A DNA stretch of 64,000 bases from Micromonospora avicenniae (lineage in GTDB: Bacteria > Actinomycetota > Actinomycetes > Mycobacteriales > Micromonosporaceae). The stretch spans positions 1 to 64,000 of the forward strand of contig NZ_FTNF01000004.1 in assembly GCF_900156065.1 (NCBI RefSeq), given 5' to 3'. The translations under genes and the position numbers were made by a program. Positions 1-7,575 of this stretch are shown piece by piece; the first letter of the stretch is position 1, and each line of letters begins with the position of its first letter. The notes under the pieces are model-generated. The model had not been told where the DNA came from. It was given only the letters and a program-made list of their open reading frames with translations, and ran no database searches.

Positions 1-149
1 ACCAACTCGGCATAGCCGTCCGGGTCCGTGTTCACCGTGACCCGTGCCAGCACCCCGCCGGTGCGGGTGTCGAGCAGCGCGGCGGTGTGGGTGTCTTTGT
101 GCGTGTCGACGCCGATGACGACCTCGACCAGATCTGCCAGCATGGACAT
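1..149 (-). CDS. IS110-family transposase, N-terminal part (cut by window start)
   Basis: The reading frame starts at the ATG at 149 and runs off the left edge, so only about 49 residues are visible. They contain VVIGVDTHKDTHTAALL, the N-terminal motif of IS110-type DEDD recombinases, with the first catalytic Asp in GVDTHK. A GAGGAGA ribosome site lies just upstream; a second in-frame ATG is at 143. Enzymes of this family move their element by RNA-guided recombination without a DDE domain. Completeness of the gene cannot be judged here. Confidence 0.85.
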   Translation of the reverse strand, partial: MSMLADLVEVVIGVDTHKDTHTAALLDTRTGGVLARVTVNTDPDGYAEL

Positions 150-380
150 GCGTTCTCTCCTCACCGTGGGGACGCAAGGGTCCGGTCCGGTGCGGAGATG
201 GCAGGACTGTGATGAGACACGCCAGCCGCTAACTGGCGGTCAAGCTCCTGATCAGGCCAAACGTCTCCCGCCGGGCCGGCGCCGGCAGCAACAGACGGAC
301 AAGTCCGGCCAAAGGCACGAAGCCAGTCAGAACAAGAGTCACGTCCGCTGCCGCCGACCATCAGCCCACCACCTGCGGGA
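150..380 (-). ncRNA. Noncoding end of the IS110 element, candidate bridge-RNA region
   Basis: About 250 bases without a convincing gene lie between the transposase start and the sigma-factor stop at 402. They hold short inverted repeats: GCCAG/CTGGC around 222-238 and CCTGATCAGG near 247. In the IS110 group the noncoding end upstream of the recombinase encodes the bridge RNA that chooses target and donor. Placement here follows from that family knowledge; the exact element end and RNA ends are not resolved. Confidence 0.3.
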
Positions 381-401
381 CCGACCCCGCCAGCCTCACA
401 G

Positions 402-1313
402 TCAGTACAGCCGGCCGTCTCGCACCCACGGTCGCAGCTTCTCCGGATTGCGGACCGCCCAGATCCGGATGACGCGGCCGTCGACCACGTCGAGCGAGGC
501 CACGGTCATCACGACGCCGGCACGCTGGGCCACCAGGCCCGGCACACCGTTCACCGACCGCACCAGGAGTTCGAGTCCCGGAGCCTTGTCGGCGATGGCG
601 ACCAGGTACTGGGCGATGCGCGTGCGGCCCTCGATCGGGCGCAGGGCGGTGCCGACCAAGCCCCCGCCGTCGGCGGTCATCACGGCGGACGGGTCGAGAA
701 GCTCGACGAGGGCCGCGATGTCCCTTGCCTCCCAGGCCTGTTTGACCTGCCGCACCGCGTCGACCCGCCCGGCCGCCGCCGGCAGTGGCGCCCGCGCGAG
801 GCGCACCCGCCGCCGGGCGGAGGCCGCGAGCTGCTTGCAGGCCGCAGGGGTCCGGCCGACGATGTCCGCGATCTCGGCGAACGGGTACCGGAAGACGTCG
901 TGCAGCACGAACGCCACCCGCTCGGCAGGTGTCACCGACTCCAGCACGACAAGCAGGGCCATGGCCACCGATTCGTCCAGGACTATCTGGTCGGCGGGGT
1001 CGGCGCCCCGGACCTGGTCCCACTCGGCCTGATCGGGCAGCGGATCGGGCAACCACGCGCCGACATAGCGTTCACGCCGGACCCGCGCCGAGCCGAGCAC
1101 GTCCAGGCAGATGCGACAGGTCACCGTCGTCAGCCAGGCCCCGGTGTTCACGATCTCGTCCTGCCGGCTTCGTGGCAGCGCGTACCAGCGCGCGTAGGCC
1201 TCGTGCACGGCGTCCTCGGACTCGGCAAGTGAACCGAGTAACCGGTAGGCGACATTGATCAGTTGACGCCGCTCGCCAGCTATCTCATCGGTGCTCGTCC
1301 CGGCCGCCCCCAT
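402..1313 (-). CDS. ECF41-type RNA polymerase sigma factor with SnoaL-like C-terminal domain
   Basis: A 303-residue ECF sigma factor. Residues about 10-75 form region 2 (RRQLINVAYRLLGS, AYARWYALP) and about 125-180 region 4 (FRYPFAEIADIVGRTP). A C-terminal SnoaL/NTF2-like domain follows. The ECF41 hallmarks are present: the linker WLPDPL, then DGGG and NPEKL in the extra domain. In this group that domain tunes promoter recognition in place of an anti-sigma factor. The ATG at 1313 was chosen because GAGGAGG lies upstream and the family N-terminus starts just after it; longer in-frame extensions look non-coding. ECF41 genes usually sit beside a carboxymuconolactone decarboxylase, oxidoreductase or epimerase. 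Here the divergent neighbour is a small membrane protein. No TGTCACA-type target promoter was seen in the gap. Confidence 0.88.
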   Translation of the reverse strand: MGAAGTSTDEIAGERRQLINVAYRLLGSLAESEDAVHEAYARWYALPRSRQDEIVNTGAWLTTVTCRICLDVLGSARVRRERYVGAWLPDPLPDQAEWDQVRGADPADQIVLDESVAMALLVVLESVTPAERVAFVLHDVFRYPFAEIADIVGRTPAACKQLAASARRRVRLARAPLPAAAGRVDAVRQVKQAWEARDIAALVELLDPSAVMTADGGGLVGTALRPIEGRTRIAQYLVAIADKAPGLELLVRSVNGVPGLVAQRAGVVMTVASLDVVDGRVIRIWAVRNPEKLRPWVRDGRLY

Positions 1314-1415
1314 CTTCCCGACCGCCTCCTCGCCCTTACCTTTCGCAGTCCCGTCTCGTCGGATCGGTGAGACCTTATCGATCCGGCGCCTTCGGGCGGA
1401 AAAGAGGACTGTGGC

Positions 1416-1778
1416 ATGGCAACTCAGGCGACGGCAGCGCACCGCCTCTCATTTCTGCAGATCGCGGTCGTCGTGCAGACCCTGACCATCTTCGCGCAGG
1501 CGGTCTCCGCGGGCCTGCTGCTGACCTCGTCCTACGGGGAGACGCTGCACAGTGCCGGAGCCCGGGTGATGTACGGCGCGTCCATGCTGTACCTGCTGGC
1601 GGCGGTGCTGGCCTGGAAGCCGGGTGGCGGCTCACCGCGGCCCGTCTGGCAGGCGTCCGGCTTCCTCGCCCTCGCCTCGGCCCAGGTCGTGCTCGGCATC
1701 GCGCACGTACCGTCGGTCCATCTTCCCCTGGGCGTCCTGATGTTCGGGCTGAGCATCCTGGCGTTGGTGCGGAGCTGA
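1416..1778 (+). CDS. Small four-helix membrane protein
   Basis: A 120-residue protein with about four hydrophobic segments (roughly 12-35, 49-66, 77-95, 100-118) joined by short loops; KPGGGSPR forms a basic loop. I cannot assign a family with confidence; size and topology resemble DoxX-like or other small integral membrane proteins. AGAGGA precedes the ATG. It is divergent from the ECF41 sigma gene with 102 bases between starts, so it may be a target of that sigma factor, an inference not backed by a recognisable promoter. Confidence 0.7.
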   Translation: MATQATAAHRLSFLQIAVVVQTLTIFAQAVSAGLLLTSSYGETLHSAGARVMYGASMLYLLAAVLAWKPGGGSPRPVWQASGFLALASAQVVLGIAHVPSVHLPLGVLMFGLSILALVRS

Positions 1779-1804
1779 GTCCCGGCAGAAGCGGGCGCGG
1801 AAGC

Positions 1805-2419
1805 TCACTGGGGCAGTTCGGTGCCCGCCTGCTCGCTCACCATGTACTGCGCGTACCAGCCGGGCCAGTCCGGGTCCGTCGTGCCGGTGCGCTTCTCGTG
1901 CTCGCCGTGGGCGGCCTCCGCGCGACGAAGCGCGCTCGCCAGGTCGCTCGCGGAGGCGAACGACGTCTCCTCGGCCTCGACCCGCCCCGGAAGCCGGGTC
2001 GTGATCTCCTGCACCAGCCAGGTGTTGCCGTCGGGATCCTTGAAGGTGGCGCGTGAGAAGTAGCTACGGCCTTCGGGATCCGGACCGCTGACCGGGCCCT
2101 GCGGGGTCATGTGGACGATCTCGCCAACGTCCACACCGGCGCCGACCAGGGCGCTCCGGGCCGCTTCGAGGTCGGAGACGACCAGGTAGTTCATGGCGGA
2201 ACCGGGTGCCGCCGGGTTGAGGTCCGGGCCGAACTGGACCGAGCACCCGGAGCCGTGTGGCGTCAACTGGACGATGCCGGGCGGGGTCTGGTCGAGCCGC
2301 CACCCGAGGCGGCCGTAGAACTCCTTCGCGCGGTCCACATCCGTGACCGGCAGGATCATGACCTCGAGCTTCATGTCCATGTTCTCGATGCTCGCCGCGC
2401 TGTTCCGGGCACCCGGCAT
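1805..2419 (-). CDS. VOC-family (glyoxalase/bleomycin resistance-like) protein
   Basis: A 204-residue protein. The N-terminal 130 residues fit a vicinal oxygen chelate fold: LEVMILPVTDVDRAKEFYGR opens the first beta-alpha-beta repeat, and KDPDGNTWLVQEI closes the domain with the usual DPDGN-x-W/F motif. A helical tail of about 60 residues with GWYAQYMV follows, common in actinobacterial members of unknown substrate. The ATG at 2419 follows GGGAGG with good spacing. It stands alone between the membrane protein and the reductase gene. The substrate cannot be inferred. Confidence 0.85.
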   Translation of the reverse strand: MPGARNSAASIENMDMKLEVMILPVTDVDRAKEFYGRLGWRLDQTPPGIVQLTPHGSGCSVQFGPDLNPAAPGSAMNYLVVSDLEAARSALVGAGVDVGEIVHMTPQGPVSGPDPEGRSYFSRATFKDPDGNTWLVQEITTRLPGRVEAEETSFASASDLASALRRAEAAHGEHEKRTGTTDPDWPGWYAQYMVSEQAGTELPQ

Positions 2420-2647
2420 CGTGGCCTCCCTGGCTCGGTCACCGCACCTTGCGCACACCTGCGGCGTCATTTCAGTGGGACGTCCCGATCGGTTGCCTGG
2501 CCCTCGTGGACCACGCGCCGGGATCCGCACGCCGGGTGTCGCCGCGACAGCCACCGACGAGGCGGGGACTGGTTACAACCTACTGCGTCCGCAGGTGCGG
2601 GAGGTCCCGTTCCCCGCATCGCAGCCCGCCGGCCGGAACGCGCCCGA

Positions 2648-3346
2648 TCAGCACGGGCACCGGTCGGAGAGGGCGTAGCGGACCAGCACCACGTCCCCGA
2701 TCTGGCGGACCTCCGCCACGGCGGCACGACGACCCGGGTGCCAGGGGTACCGGCCGTCGGACACGAACCGCGGCGCCCGGCAGTCGCCGACGAAGAACGG
2801 CGCGACGACCAGGTGCAGCTCGTCCACGAGCCCGGCCGCGAGGAACTGCGCGTGCACGCTTCCACCGCCTTCGACCATCAACCGGCGTACGCCCCGGGCG
2901 GCCAGGTCGGTGAGCATCGCCGCGAGGTCCAGCGGCTCGCCACCGTCGAGCACGAGGGCCAGCCGACCGATCCGTTCCCGGGTCTTCTCCAGCGCGCCCG
3001 AGGCGCAGAAGACGAACCGCTCGGTCTCCCCCGTCGTGAAGAAGCGGGCGGTCGGGTCCAGGTCCCCACTGGCCGTGATGGTCACCTTGACTGGTGTGGC
3101 GGGCTGCCCGGCCGCCACCCGTTCGTCCCGTCGTCTCGCCGAGCGGACCAGCAGCCGCGGGTCGTCGCGCCGGACCGTGCCCGCCCCGACGAGGATGGCG
3201 TCGCAGCCGGCCCGTACCTCGTCGATCCGGTCGAAGTCGTCCTCGTTGGAGAGCAGCAGTCGCTGGTCGGTGGCGTCGTCGATGTAGCCGTCGATGGAGG
3301 CCGCGCAGCTCAGCAGCACGTACGGCCGGACCGGCCCGGCGGTCAC
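2648..3346 (-). CDS. RibD C-terminal-type (dihydrofolate reductase-like) reductase
   Basis: A 232-residue protein of the RibD reductase family, which normally reduces the ribosyl side chain of the GTP-derived diaminopyrimidine with NADPH. RPYVLLSCAASIDGYI is the usual N-terminal strand, DAILVGAGTVRRDDPRL the central motif and VRRLMVEGGGSVHAQFL the cofactor-site motif (GGG). No deaminase domain is fused. The GTG at 3346 overlaps the stop of the GTP cyclohydrolase II gene by four bases (GTGA), so the two are translationally coupled and probably act in sequence. It is the last gene of the minus-strand operon that starts at 8556. Riboflavin synthase genes are absent nearby, so a specialised pathway is more likely than vitamin supply. 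Confidence 0.85.
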   Translation of the reverse strand: MTAGPVRPYVLLSCAASIDGYIDDATDQRLLLSNEDDFDRIDEVRAGCDAILVGAGTVRRDDPRLLVRSARRRDERVAAGQPATPVKVTITASGDLDPTARFFTTGETERFVFCASGALEKTRERIGRLALVLDGGEPLDLAAMLTDLAARGVRRLMVEGGGSVHAQFLAAGLVDELHLVVAPFFVGDCRAPRFVSDGRYPWHPGRRAAVAEVRQIGDVVLVRYALSDRCPC

Positions 3347-3996
3347 CGGACGGCCGGGAGGTCGGGGGTGCGCGCCGCGCGGCTGGCCTTCGCCGCGAGG
3401 TAGTCGGCGTTGGCCGGGGAGAGGTACAGCCCGGTCGGCACCCGCTCGGTCACCGTCACGCCCAGCCGGTCGAGTTGGAGGGCCTTCTCCGGGTTGCTGC
3501 TCAGCAGCACGATGGCCGGCACCCCGAGGGTGGCGAGCATCTGCGCGGCGGCGCTGTAGTCACGCTCGTCCTCGCCGTGGCCCAGCGCCACATTCGCCTC
3601 GTACGTGTCCAGCCCGGCGTCCTGCAACGCGTACGCGTCGAGCTTCGCGTACAGCCCGATCCCCCGGCCCTCCTGACGCAGGTAGAGCAGGAAACCGCCG
3701 GCCTCGGCGATCCGCTCGACCGCCTCGCGCAGCTGCGGGCCACAGTCACAGCGCTGGCTGCCGAACACGTCCCCGGTCAGGCACTCGCTGTGCGGGCGCA
3801 CCAGCGGCGCCGGCCCGCCGGCGGCGTACCGGTCCAGCGCTCCCGCCCAGTCGCCCAGCCCGAACGCCAGGTGCTCCCGACCGTCGACCAGCCCCTTGAA
3901 GGTGAAGACGCGGGCGCTGGTGGCGTACCCGTCCGGAAACCGCAGCGGAACGGTGACCTGGGTGCGGATCGTCGCGACAGGGAGTGCTTCCGACAT
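3343..3996 (-). CDS. ribA: GTP cyclohydrolase II
   Basis: A 217-residue enzyme that opens GTP to 2,5-diamino-6-ribosylamino-4(3H)-pyrimidinone 5'-phosphate. The zinc ligands are Cys72, Cys83 and Cys85 in ECLTGDVFGSQRCDCG. The GTP/catalytic segment YLRQEGRGIGLYAKLDAYAL is intact, and Tyr122 matches E. coli RibA Tyr105, a residue important for completing the reaction. The family C-terminus SSNPEKALQLDRLGV is present. There is no fused RibB domain. AAGGAG precedes the ATG at 3996. It lies between a flippase-like membrane protein and a RibD-type reductase, not in a riboflavin operon, so it may be a paralogue devoted to the local pathway. Confidence 0.93.
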   Translation of the reverse strand: MSEALPVATIRTQVTVPLRFPDGYATSARVFTFKGLVDGREHLAFGLGDWAGALDRYAAGGPAPLVRPHSECLTGDVFGSQRCDCGPQLREAVERIAEAGGFLLYLRQEGRGIGLYAKLDAYALQDAGLDTYEANVALGHGEDERDYSAAAQMLATLGVPAIVLLSSNPEKALQLDRLGVTVTERVPTGLYLSPANADYLAAKASRAARTPDLPAVR

Positions 3997-4055
3997 GTGG
4001 CTCCTTACGTCCGGCGCGGCCCGCCCGGCCGCGCCTACCGGCACCCTTTCAACAC

Positions 4056-5018
4056 TCAACCACGCTGCGCAGCTTCCCGCCGTCCCAAGAGCGGCGGGAT
4101 CCGCCGGCCGAGCGCGAGCGGCTTACGCATCCGCCGATGCAGCAGCACCGCGGCGCCCGGCAGGCTCGCAACCAGTACCAGGGCCCCGTACACCGTCGCG
4201 GTCGCCACCCCCTGGGCGGCGGTCAGGCCGGCCGCGCCGAAGGCCCAGGCGGCGACTCCCTCCCGGGGGCCGAAGCCGGCGACGTTCAACGGCAACCCCA
4301 TCGCCAGCAGCGCGAGCAGCGTCAGCGGCAGCAGCCGGGACAGCGGCGCGGTGGCCCCGGCGGTACGCGCCGCGAGCAGGAACGTCCCCAGGTGTCCCGC
4401 GACCATGACCGCGGAGGAGAGCAGCACGCCCAGCCGGGTGCGTCGGGCGAGCAGTACCGCCCGAAGATCGCCGGCCACCGCGCCCACCGCCCTCGCCCAG
4501 CGGGACCGTCCGGCGCGGGGCACCACCCGGGCCGCCAGCGCCACGACGAGCGCGCCCGCCACCAGCAGCCCGACCACCACCGGCAGGTACGGCCGCACCG
4601 GCGACGGGAAGGCGGCGAGCAGCACCACCGCGAGGACCACCTGGACGACCTGACCGGCGGTGCGCTCCCACACCACGGCGCGTACGCCGCGCCCGACGTC
4701 CCCCGCGTCCCGTCCGTGCCGCACCGCCCGGTGCACGTCACCGAGCACCCCGCCGGGCAGCGTCGCATTGAGGAACACCGCCCGGTAGCAGTGGGCCACG
4801 GCGGTGCGCAGCGGAAGCCGTACGCCCAGCCCGTCGGCGACCAGGGTCCAACGCCACGCGCCGCAGACCGTGGTGACCGCGCCGATCGCGAGAGCCAGCG
4901 CCAGCGCCGGGCCGTCGATCAGGGCCAGGCCGTCGAGGAACGGGCCGCTGCCCACCTGCCACACCAGTACGCCGAGCAGCCCGATCCCGCCGAGCGCCCG
5001 CACCCACGACCAGAACAT
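4056..5018 (-). CDS. Integral membrane protein, LPG-synthase transmembrane (flippase-like) family
   Basis: A 320-residue protein with about eight hydrophobic segments. FLNATLPGGVLGDVHRA and LPLNVAGFGPREG are typical of the UPF0104 / lysylphosphatidylglycerol synthase membrane domain. Members without the catalytic C-terminal domain, as here, are thought to flip or bind lipid-linked substrates. The ATG at 5018 follows GGGAGG. Its place between a methyltransferase and GTP cyclohydrolase II, with a glycosyltransferase upstream, suggests that the operon's product is lipid-linked or exported. The exact activity is unknown. Confidence 0.85.
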   Translation of the reverse strand: MFWSWVRALGGIGLLGVLVWQVGSGPFLDGLALIDGPALALALAIGAVTTVCGAWRWTLVADGLGVRLPLRTAVAHCYRAVFLNATLPGGVLGDVHRAVRHGRDAGDVGRGVRAVVWERTAGQVVQVVLAVVLLAAFPSPVRPYLPVVVGLLVAGALVVALAARVVPRAGRSRWARAVGAVAGDLRAVLLARRTRLGVLLSSAVMVAGHLGTFLLAARTAGATAPLSRLLPLTLLALLAMGLPLNVAGFGPREGVAAWAFGAAGLTAAQGVATATVYGALVLVASLPGAAVLLHRRMRKPLALGRRIPPLLGRREAAQRG

Positions 5019-5082
5019 CCGCGCCGACCTCCCATCGAAAGATCGTCCTCTCTGACAGGCACGGGCGGCGGGCCCGGACGGT

Positions 5083-5991
5083 TCAGCCGGCGAGCACGTC
5101 CTCGTGCTCGACCACCACGCCGAGCCGGCCGGCGGCAGCCTCGGCGAGCCGGCGTCGGGCGTACCCGGCCGACCGGTCCGCCAGGTCGGGGCGCTGCTCG
5201 CAGGCCGCCGCGAGCCAGCCACGGAACCACTCGGCGGTCAGCTCCGCCTGCTCCGCGCCGAGCCGCCATGGGCTGGGCCGGGTCCGGACGGGTACGCCGT
5301 GCCGGGTGAACGCCTCGATGGTGGCGGTGACCGCGTCCGGCCCGAGCAGCCGCCGGTCGCCGACCCGGCGGCGCTGGTGCTCGTTGAACGCCTCGGCGAT
5401 CTCCGCGTCGAGCGGGTCCGGCGGGGTGAGCCGCACCTGGCCGACGACCGAGATCATGAAGAGGGTCGGGCGACCGGCGCAGGCGGCCACCACCTTTTCG
5501 ATCTCGTCGGCGGTGAGCATGTCGAGCAGCGCGGAGGCGGTGACCAGGTCGGCTCCGGCGAGGTCGGCGGCGGTGAGCCGGGTCAGGTCGGCACACCGGG
5601 TCGTCACGGTGACCGGGCTGCCGTCGGCGGCCGTGACCGGGACCGGGACGGCTGCCGTCAGGGCACCCGCGCCGTTGGCGGCCGGGTCGACGGTCGGAGC
5701 GGCGGTGGCCGTCCGCACGGCCGGGGCGGCTCCGGCGGCCGCACCGGCGACGGCCAGGGACAGCAGATCCGGGTCGCGGTCGTACAGGGTCCAGTGCTGC
5801 GGGCCGGGCAGGCGCGGGGCGAGCCAGCGCAGCATCGAGCCGGTGCCGCTGCCCAGGTCGTGAATCATCAGGGGCCGGGCGGGCATCCGCTCGCGGACCG
5901 CGTCGACCAGCTCGGTGGCACGGGCCACCGAGTCGGCGGCCTCCCGCAGCCCGAGCCACGCCGGGAAGGGCAGCAGCACGTCGGTGCTCAC
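5083..5991 (-). CDS. Class I SAM-dependent methyltransferase
   Basis: A 302-residue protein with a Rossmann methyltransferase core: motif I is IHDLGSGTGSMLRWL (about 43-57), an acidic residue at the end of strand 2 is in YDRDPDL, and DLVTASALLDML follows. A low-complexity Ala/Pro/Thr insert at about 85-120 is unusual. The ATG overlaps the stop of the upstream glycosyltransferase gene (ATGA at 5988-5991), showing tight coupling. The target could be the glycosylated or pyrimidine intermediate of the local pathway; nothing in the sequence fixes it. Confidence 0.82.
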   Translation of the reverse strand: MSTDVLLPFPAWLGLREAADSVARATELVDAVRERMPARPLMIHDLGSGTGSMLRWLAPRLPGPQHWTLYDRDPDLLSLAVAGAAAGAAPAVRTATAAPTVDPAANGAGALTAAVPVPVTAADGSPVTVTTRCADLTRLTAADLAGADLVTASALLDMLTADEIEKVVAACAGRPTLFMISVVGQVRLTPPDPLDAEIAEAFNEHQRRRVGDRRLLGPDAVTATIEAFTRHGVPVRTRPSPWRLGAEQAELTAEWFRGWLAAACEQRPDLADRSAGYARRRLAEAAAGRLGVVVEHEDVLAG

Positions 5992-7064
5992 CCGGTCACC
6001 CCCGTCAACACCGTCGCGAGCTTCGACGCCGTCACCGGCCAGCCGGTGAGCGTGTTCCGCCGGTCCCGTGCCGCGCGGCCGAGCCGGCCCCGCAGATCGG
6101 CGTCGCTCAGCCAGCGCCGCAGCGCGGCCGCCAGCGCCGCCGGGTCGTCCGGCGGGACCAGCAGGCCCGGCAGCTCACCGCCGGGCGCCCGGCCCAGCGT
6201 GGCGGGCAGACCGCCCACCGCGGTGCCCAGTACCGGGACACCGCGGGCCAGCGCCTCCGTGACCACCATGCCGTACGTCTCCGCGCGGGACGGAAGAACG
6301 AGCAGATCCGCGGCGGCGTACGCGGCGTCGAGCCGGGTCCCCGTCCACGGGCCGGCCAGCTCGACCCGGTCGGTGAGCCCGGTGGCGGTCAGCTGCGCCC
6401 GCAGGTCGGCGACGAACCCGGGATCCCGGGTCAGCGCGCCCACGCAGACGCACGTCCACGGCAGGTCGTCGACCTGCGCCAGCGCCCGGGCCAGCACGTC
6501 GTGCCCCTTCGTGGCGGTGACCGCGGCCACGCAGAGCAGCGCACCACCGCTGCCACTGCCGGTGGCCGGCGTCGCCGGATCCACCCCGGGCTCGGCCACG
6601 TGCACCCGGCCGGCGGGCAGGTCGTACCGGTCGAGCAGCCGGTCCCGCGTCCAGCCGCTGGTCGCCACCACCGCCCGCGCAGAGGCGAGGGCCCGCGCCT
6701 CGGTCTCGTCGTCCAGCGGCATGTGCACCAGGACGACGAGACGCAGCCGATCGGCGTACGGCGCCAGCACGTCGGGCGTCGCCGAGGCGACCAGGCCGTC
6801 GATCAGGACGACCGCGCCGTCCGGCAGCGCCGCGAGCACCCCGGCGAGCACCGCCCGGGCGGACCGGTCCGGCCGGGGCCACTGCCCCGCCACCGCGTGT
6901 TCGCGTACCGTCCAGCCCTGCTCGGCCAGGCCCCGGCAGACCCGCCGGTCGTAGTGGTTCCCACCGCTCGGCGAGCCCGGATCGTCGATATCGTTCGGCA
7001 GCACGACATGCACCTCACCGCCGCCCCTGGTGCCCCCCTCGGCGGTGACCTGCCAGGTCCTCAC
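5988..7064 (-). CDS. GT4-like (GT-B fold) glycosyltransferase
   Basis: A 358-residue retaining-type glycosyltransferase. The N-terminal half contains HVVLPNDIDDPGSPSGGNHY. The C-terminal half has the nucleotide-sugar site VAAVTATKGHDVL and the EX7E-type motif in SRAETYGMVVTEALARG. The GTG at 7064 overlaps the TGA of a repeat-borne micro-ORF (GTGA), and GGAAGG from the repeat sits upstream. A shorter start inside the first 20 residues cannot be excluded. Sugar donor and acceptor are unknown; neighbours suggest a lipid or pteridine/pyrimidine acceptor. Confidence 0.85.
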   Translation of the reverse strand: MRTWQVTAEGGTRGGGEVHVVLPNDIDDPGSPSGGNHYDRRVCRGLAEQGWTVREHAVAGQWPRPDRSARAVLAGVLAALPDGAVVLIDGLVASATPDVLAPYADRLRLVVLVHMPLDDETEARALASARAVVATSGWTRDRLLDRYDLPAGRVHVAEPGVDPATPATGSGSGGALLCVAAVTATKGHDVLARALAQVDDLPWTCVCVGALTRDPGFVADLRAQLTATGLTDRVELAGPWTGTRLDAAYAAADLLVLPSRAETYGMVVTEALARGVPVLGTAVGGLPATLGRAPGGELPGLLVPPDDPAALAAALRRWLSDADLRGRLGRAARDRRNTLTGWPVTASKLATVLTGVTG

Positions 7065-7176
7065 ACAGCCAGCCTTCCGTTCGCGACTGCGGGGCTCGCA
7101 AGCTCACTCCTCGCGCTCACAGAGCCGGCCTTCCGTTCGCGACTGCGGGGCTCGCAAGCTCACTCCTCGCGCTCAC
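7061..7176 (-). repeat. Tandem 56-bp repeat carrying two coupled micro-ORFs
   Basis: Two nearly identical 56-base units (7121-7176 and 7065-7120) lie between the PTPS-like and glycosyltransferase genes. Read on the minus strand, each begins with GTG and encodes a 19-residue peptide, [19 protein letters not shown] or the same ending RLAV. The TGA of each ORF overlaps the next GTG by four bases. The first GTG overlaps the PTPS-like stop (7173-7176), and the last TGA overlaps the glycosyltransferase GTG (7061-7064). The repeat therefore sits inside a stop-start junction and rebuilds it at every step. I recall similar peptides at protein N-termini in Micromonospora, which would make this an interspersed repeat family. 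Confidence 0.85.
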
Positions 7177-7571
7177 AGAGCCCGCTCGTAGCTGGCCCAC
7201 GCCACGTGCGACTCGTGCAGGGTGACGGTGATGCCGGCCAGGTGGCGCGCGCCCGCACCGAGCTGGCCGGCGTGCACCCGCTCGACGAGCCGGTCGGCGA
7301 TCGTCCGGGCGAGCACCTCGGTGGTCGTGTTCACCCCGGCGAAGGCGGGCTCGTCGTCCAGGTTCCGGTAGGTGAGCTCGCCGAGGACCGCCTTGAGCTG
7401 GTCGGTGGCCAGGCCGATGTCCACCACGATGCCGTCCCCGTCCAGCTCGGCGCGGCGGAACGTCGCATCCACCACGAACGTCGCGCCGTGCAGGCGCTGC
7501 GCGGGACCGAAGACCTCCCCGCGGAAGCTGTGGGCGATCATCATGTGATCACGCACGGTCACACTGAACAC
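7173..7571 (-). CDS. 6-pyruvoyl-tetrahydropterin synthase/QueD-like protein with altered active site
   Basis: A 132-residue protein with the PTPS/QueD fold signature: His14, LHGATF near 27-32, [16 protein letters not shown] at 48-63, the NTTTEVLA helix and the terminal [12 protein letters not shown] with conserved Glu120. The usual HGH is HGA, so one of three zinc ligands is missing. There is no cysteine at all, and LDH is LDD, so the catalytic Cys and His are gone. It is therefore unlikely to be a standard PTPS or QueD; it may bind a pterin or pyrimidine or catalyse something else. The GTG at 7571 follows the dehydrogenase stop by four bases, with GAGGAG inside that gene's end. Confidence 0.75.
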   Translation of the reverse strand: MFSVTVRDHMMIAHSFRGEVFGPAQRLHGATFVVDATFRRAELDGDGIVVDIGLATDQLKAVLGELTYRNLDDEPAFAGVNTTTEVLARTIADRLVERVHAGQLGAGARHLAGITVTLHESHVAWASYERAL

Positions 7572-7575
7572 GGAA

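Noticed and set aside
1314..1415. ECF41 target promoter between the sigma and membrane genes
   Set aside because: No TGTCACA or its complement occurs in the gap on either strand.
3343..3996. Housekeeping riboflavin operon
   Set aside because: Only GCH II and a RibD-type reductase are present; RibB, lumazine synthase and riboflavin synthase are missing, and neighbours are glycosyl/lipid enzymes.
7061..7176. CRISPR repeat or transposon end
   Set aside because: There are only two abutting copies with no spacers, no inverted ends and no target duplication; the phase of the unit with the reading frames explains it better.
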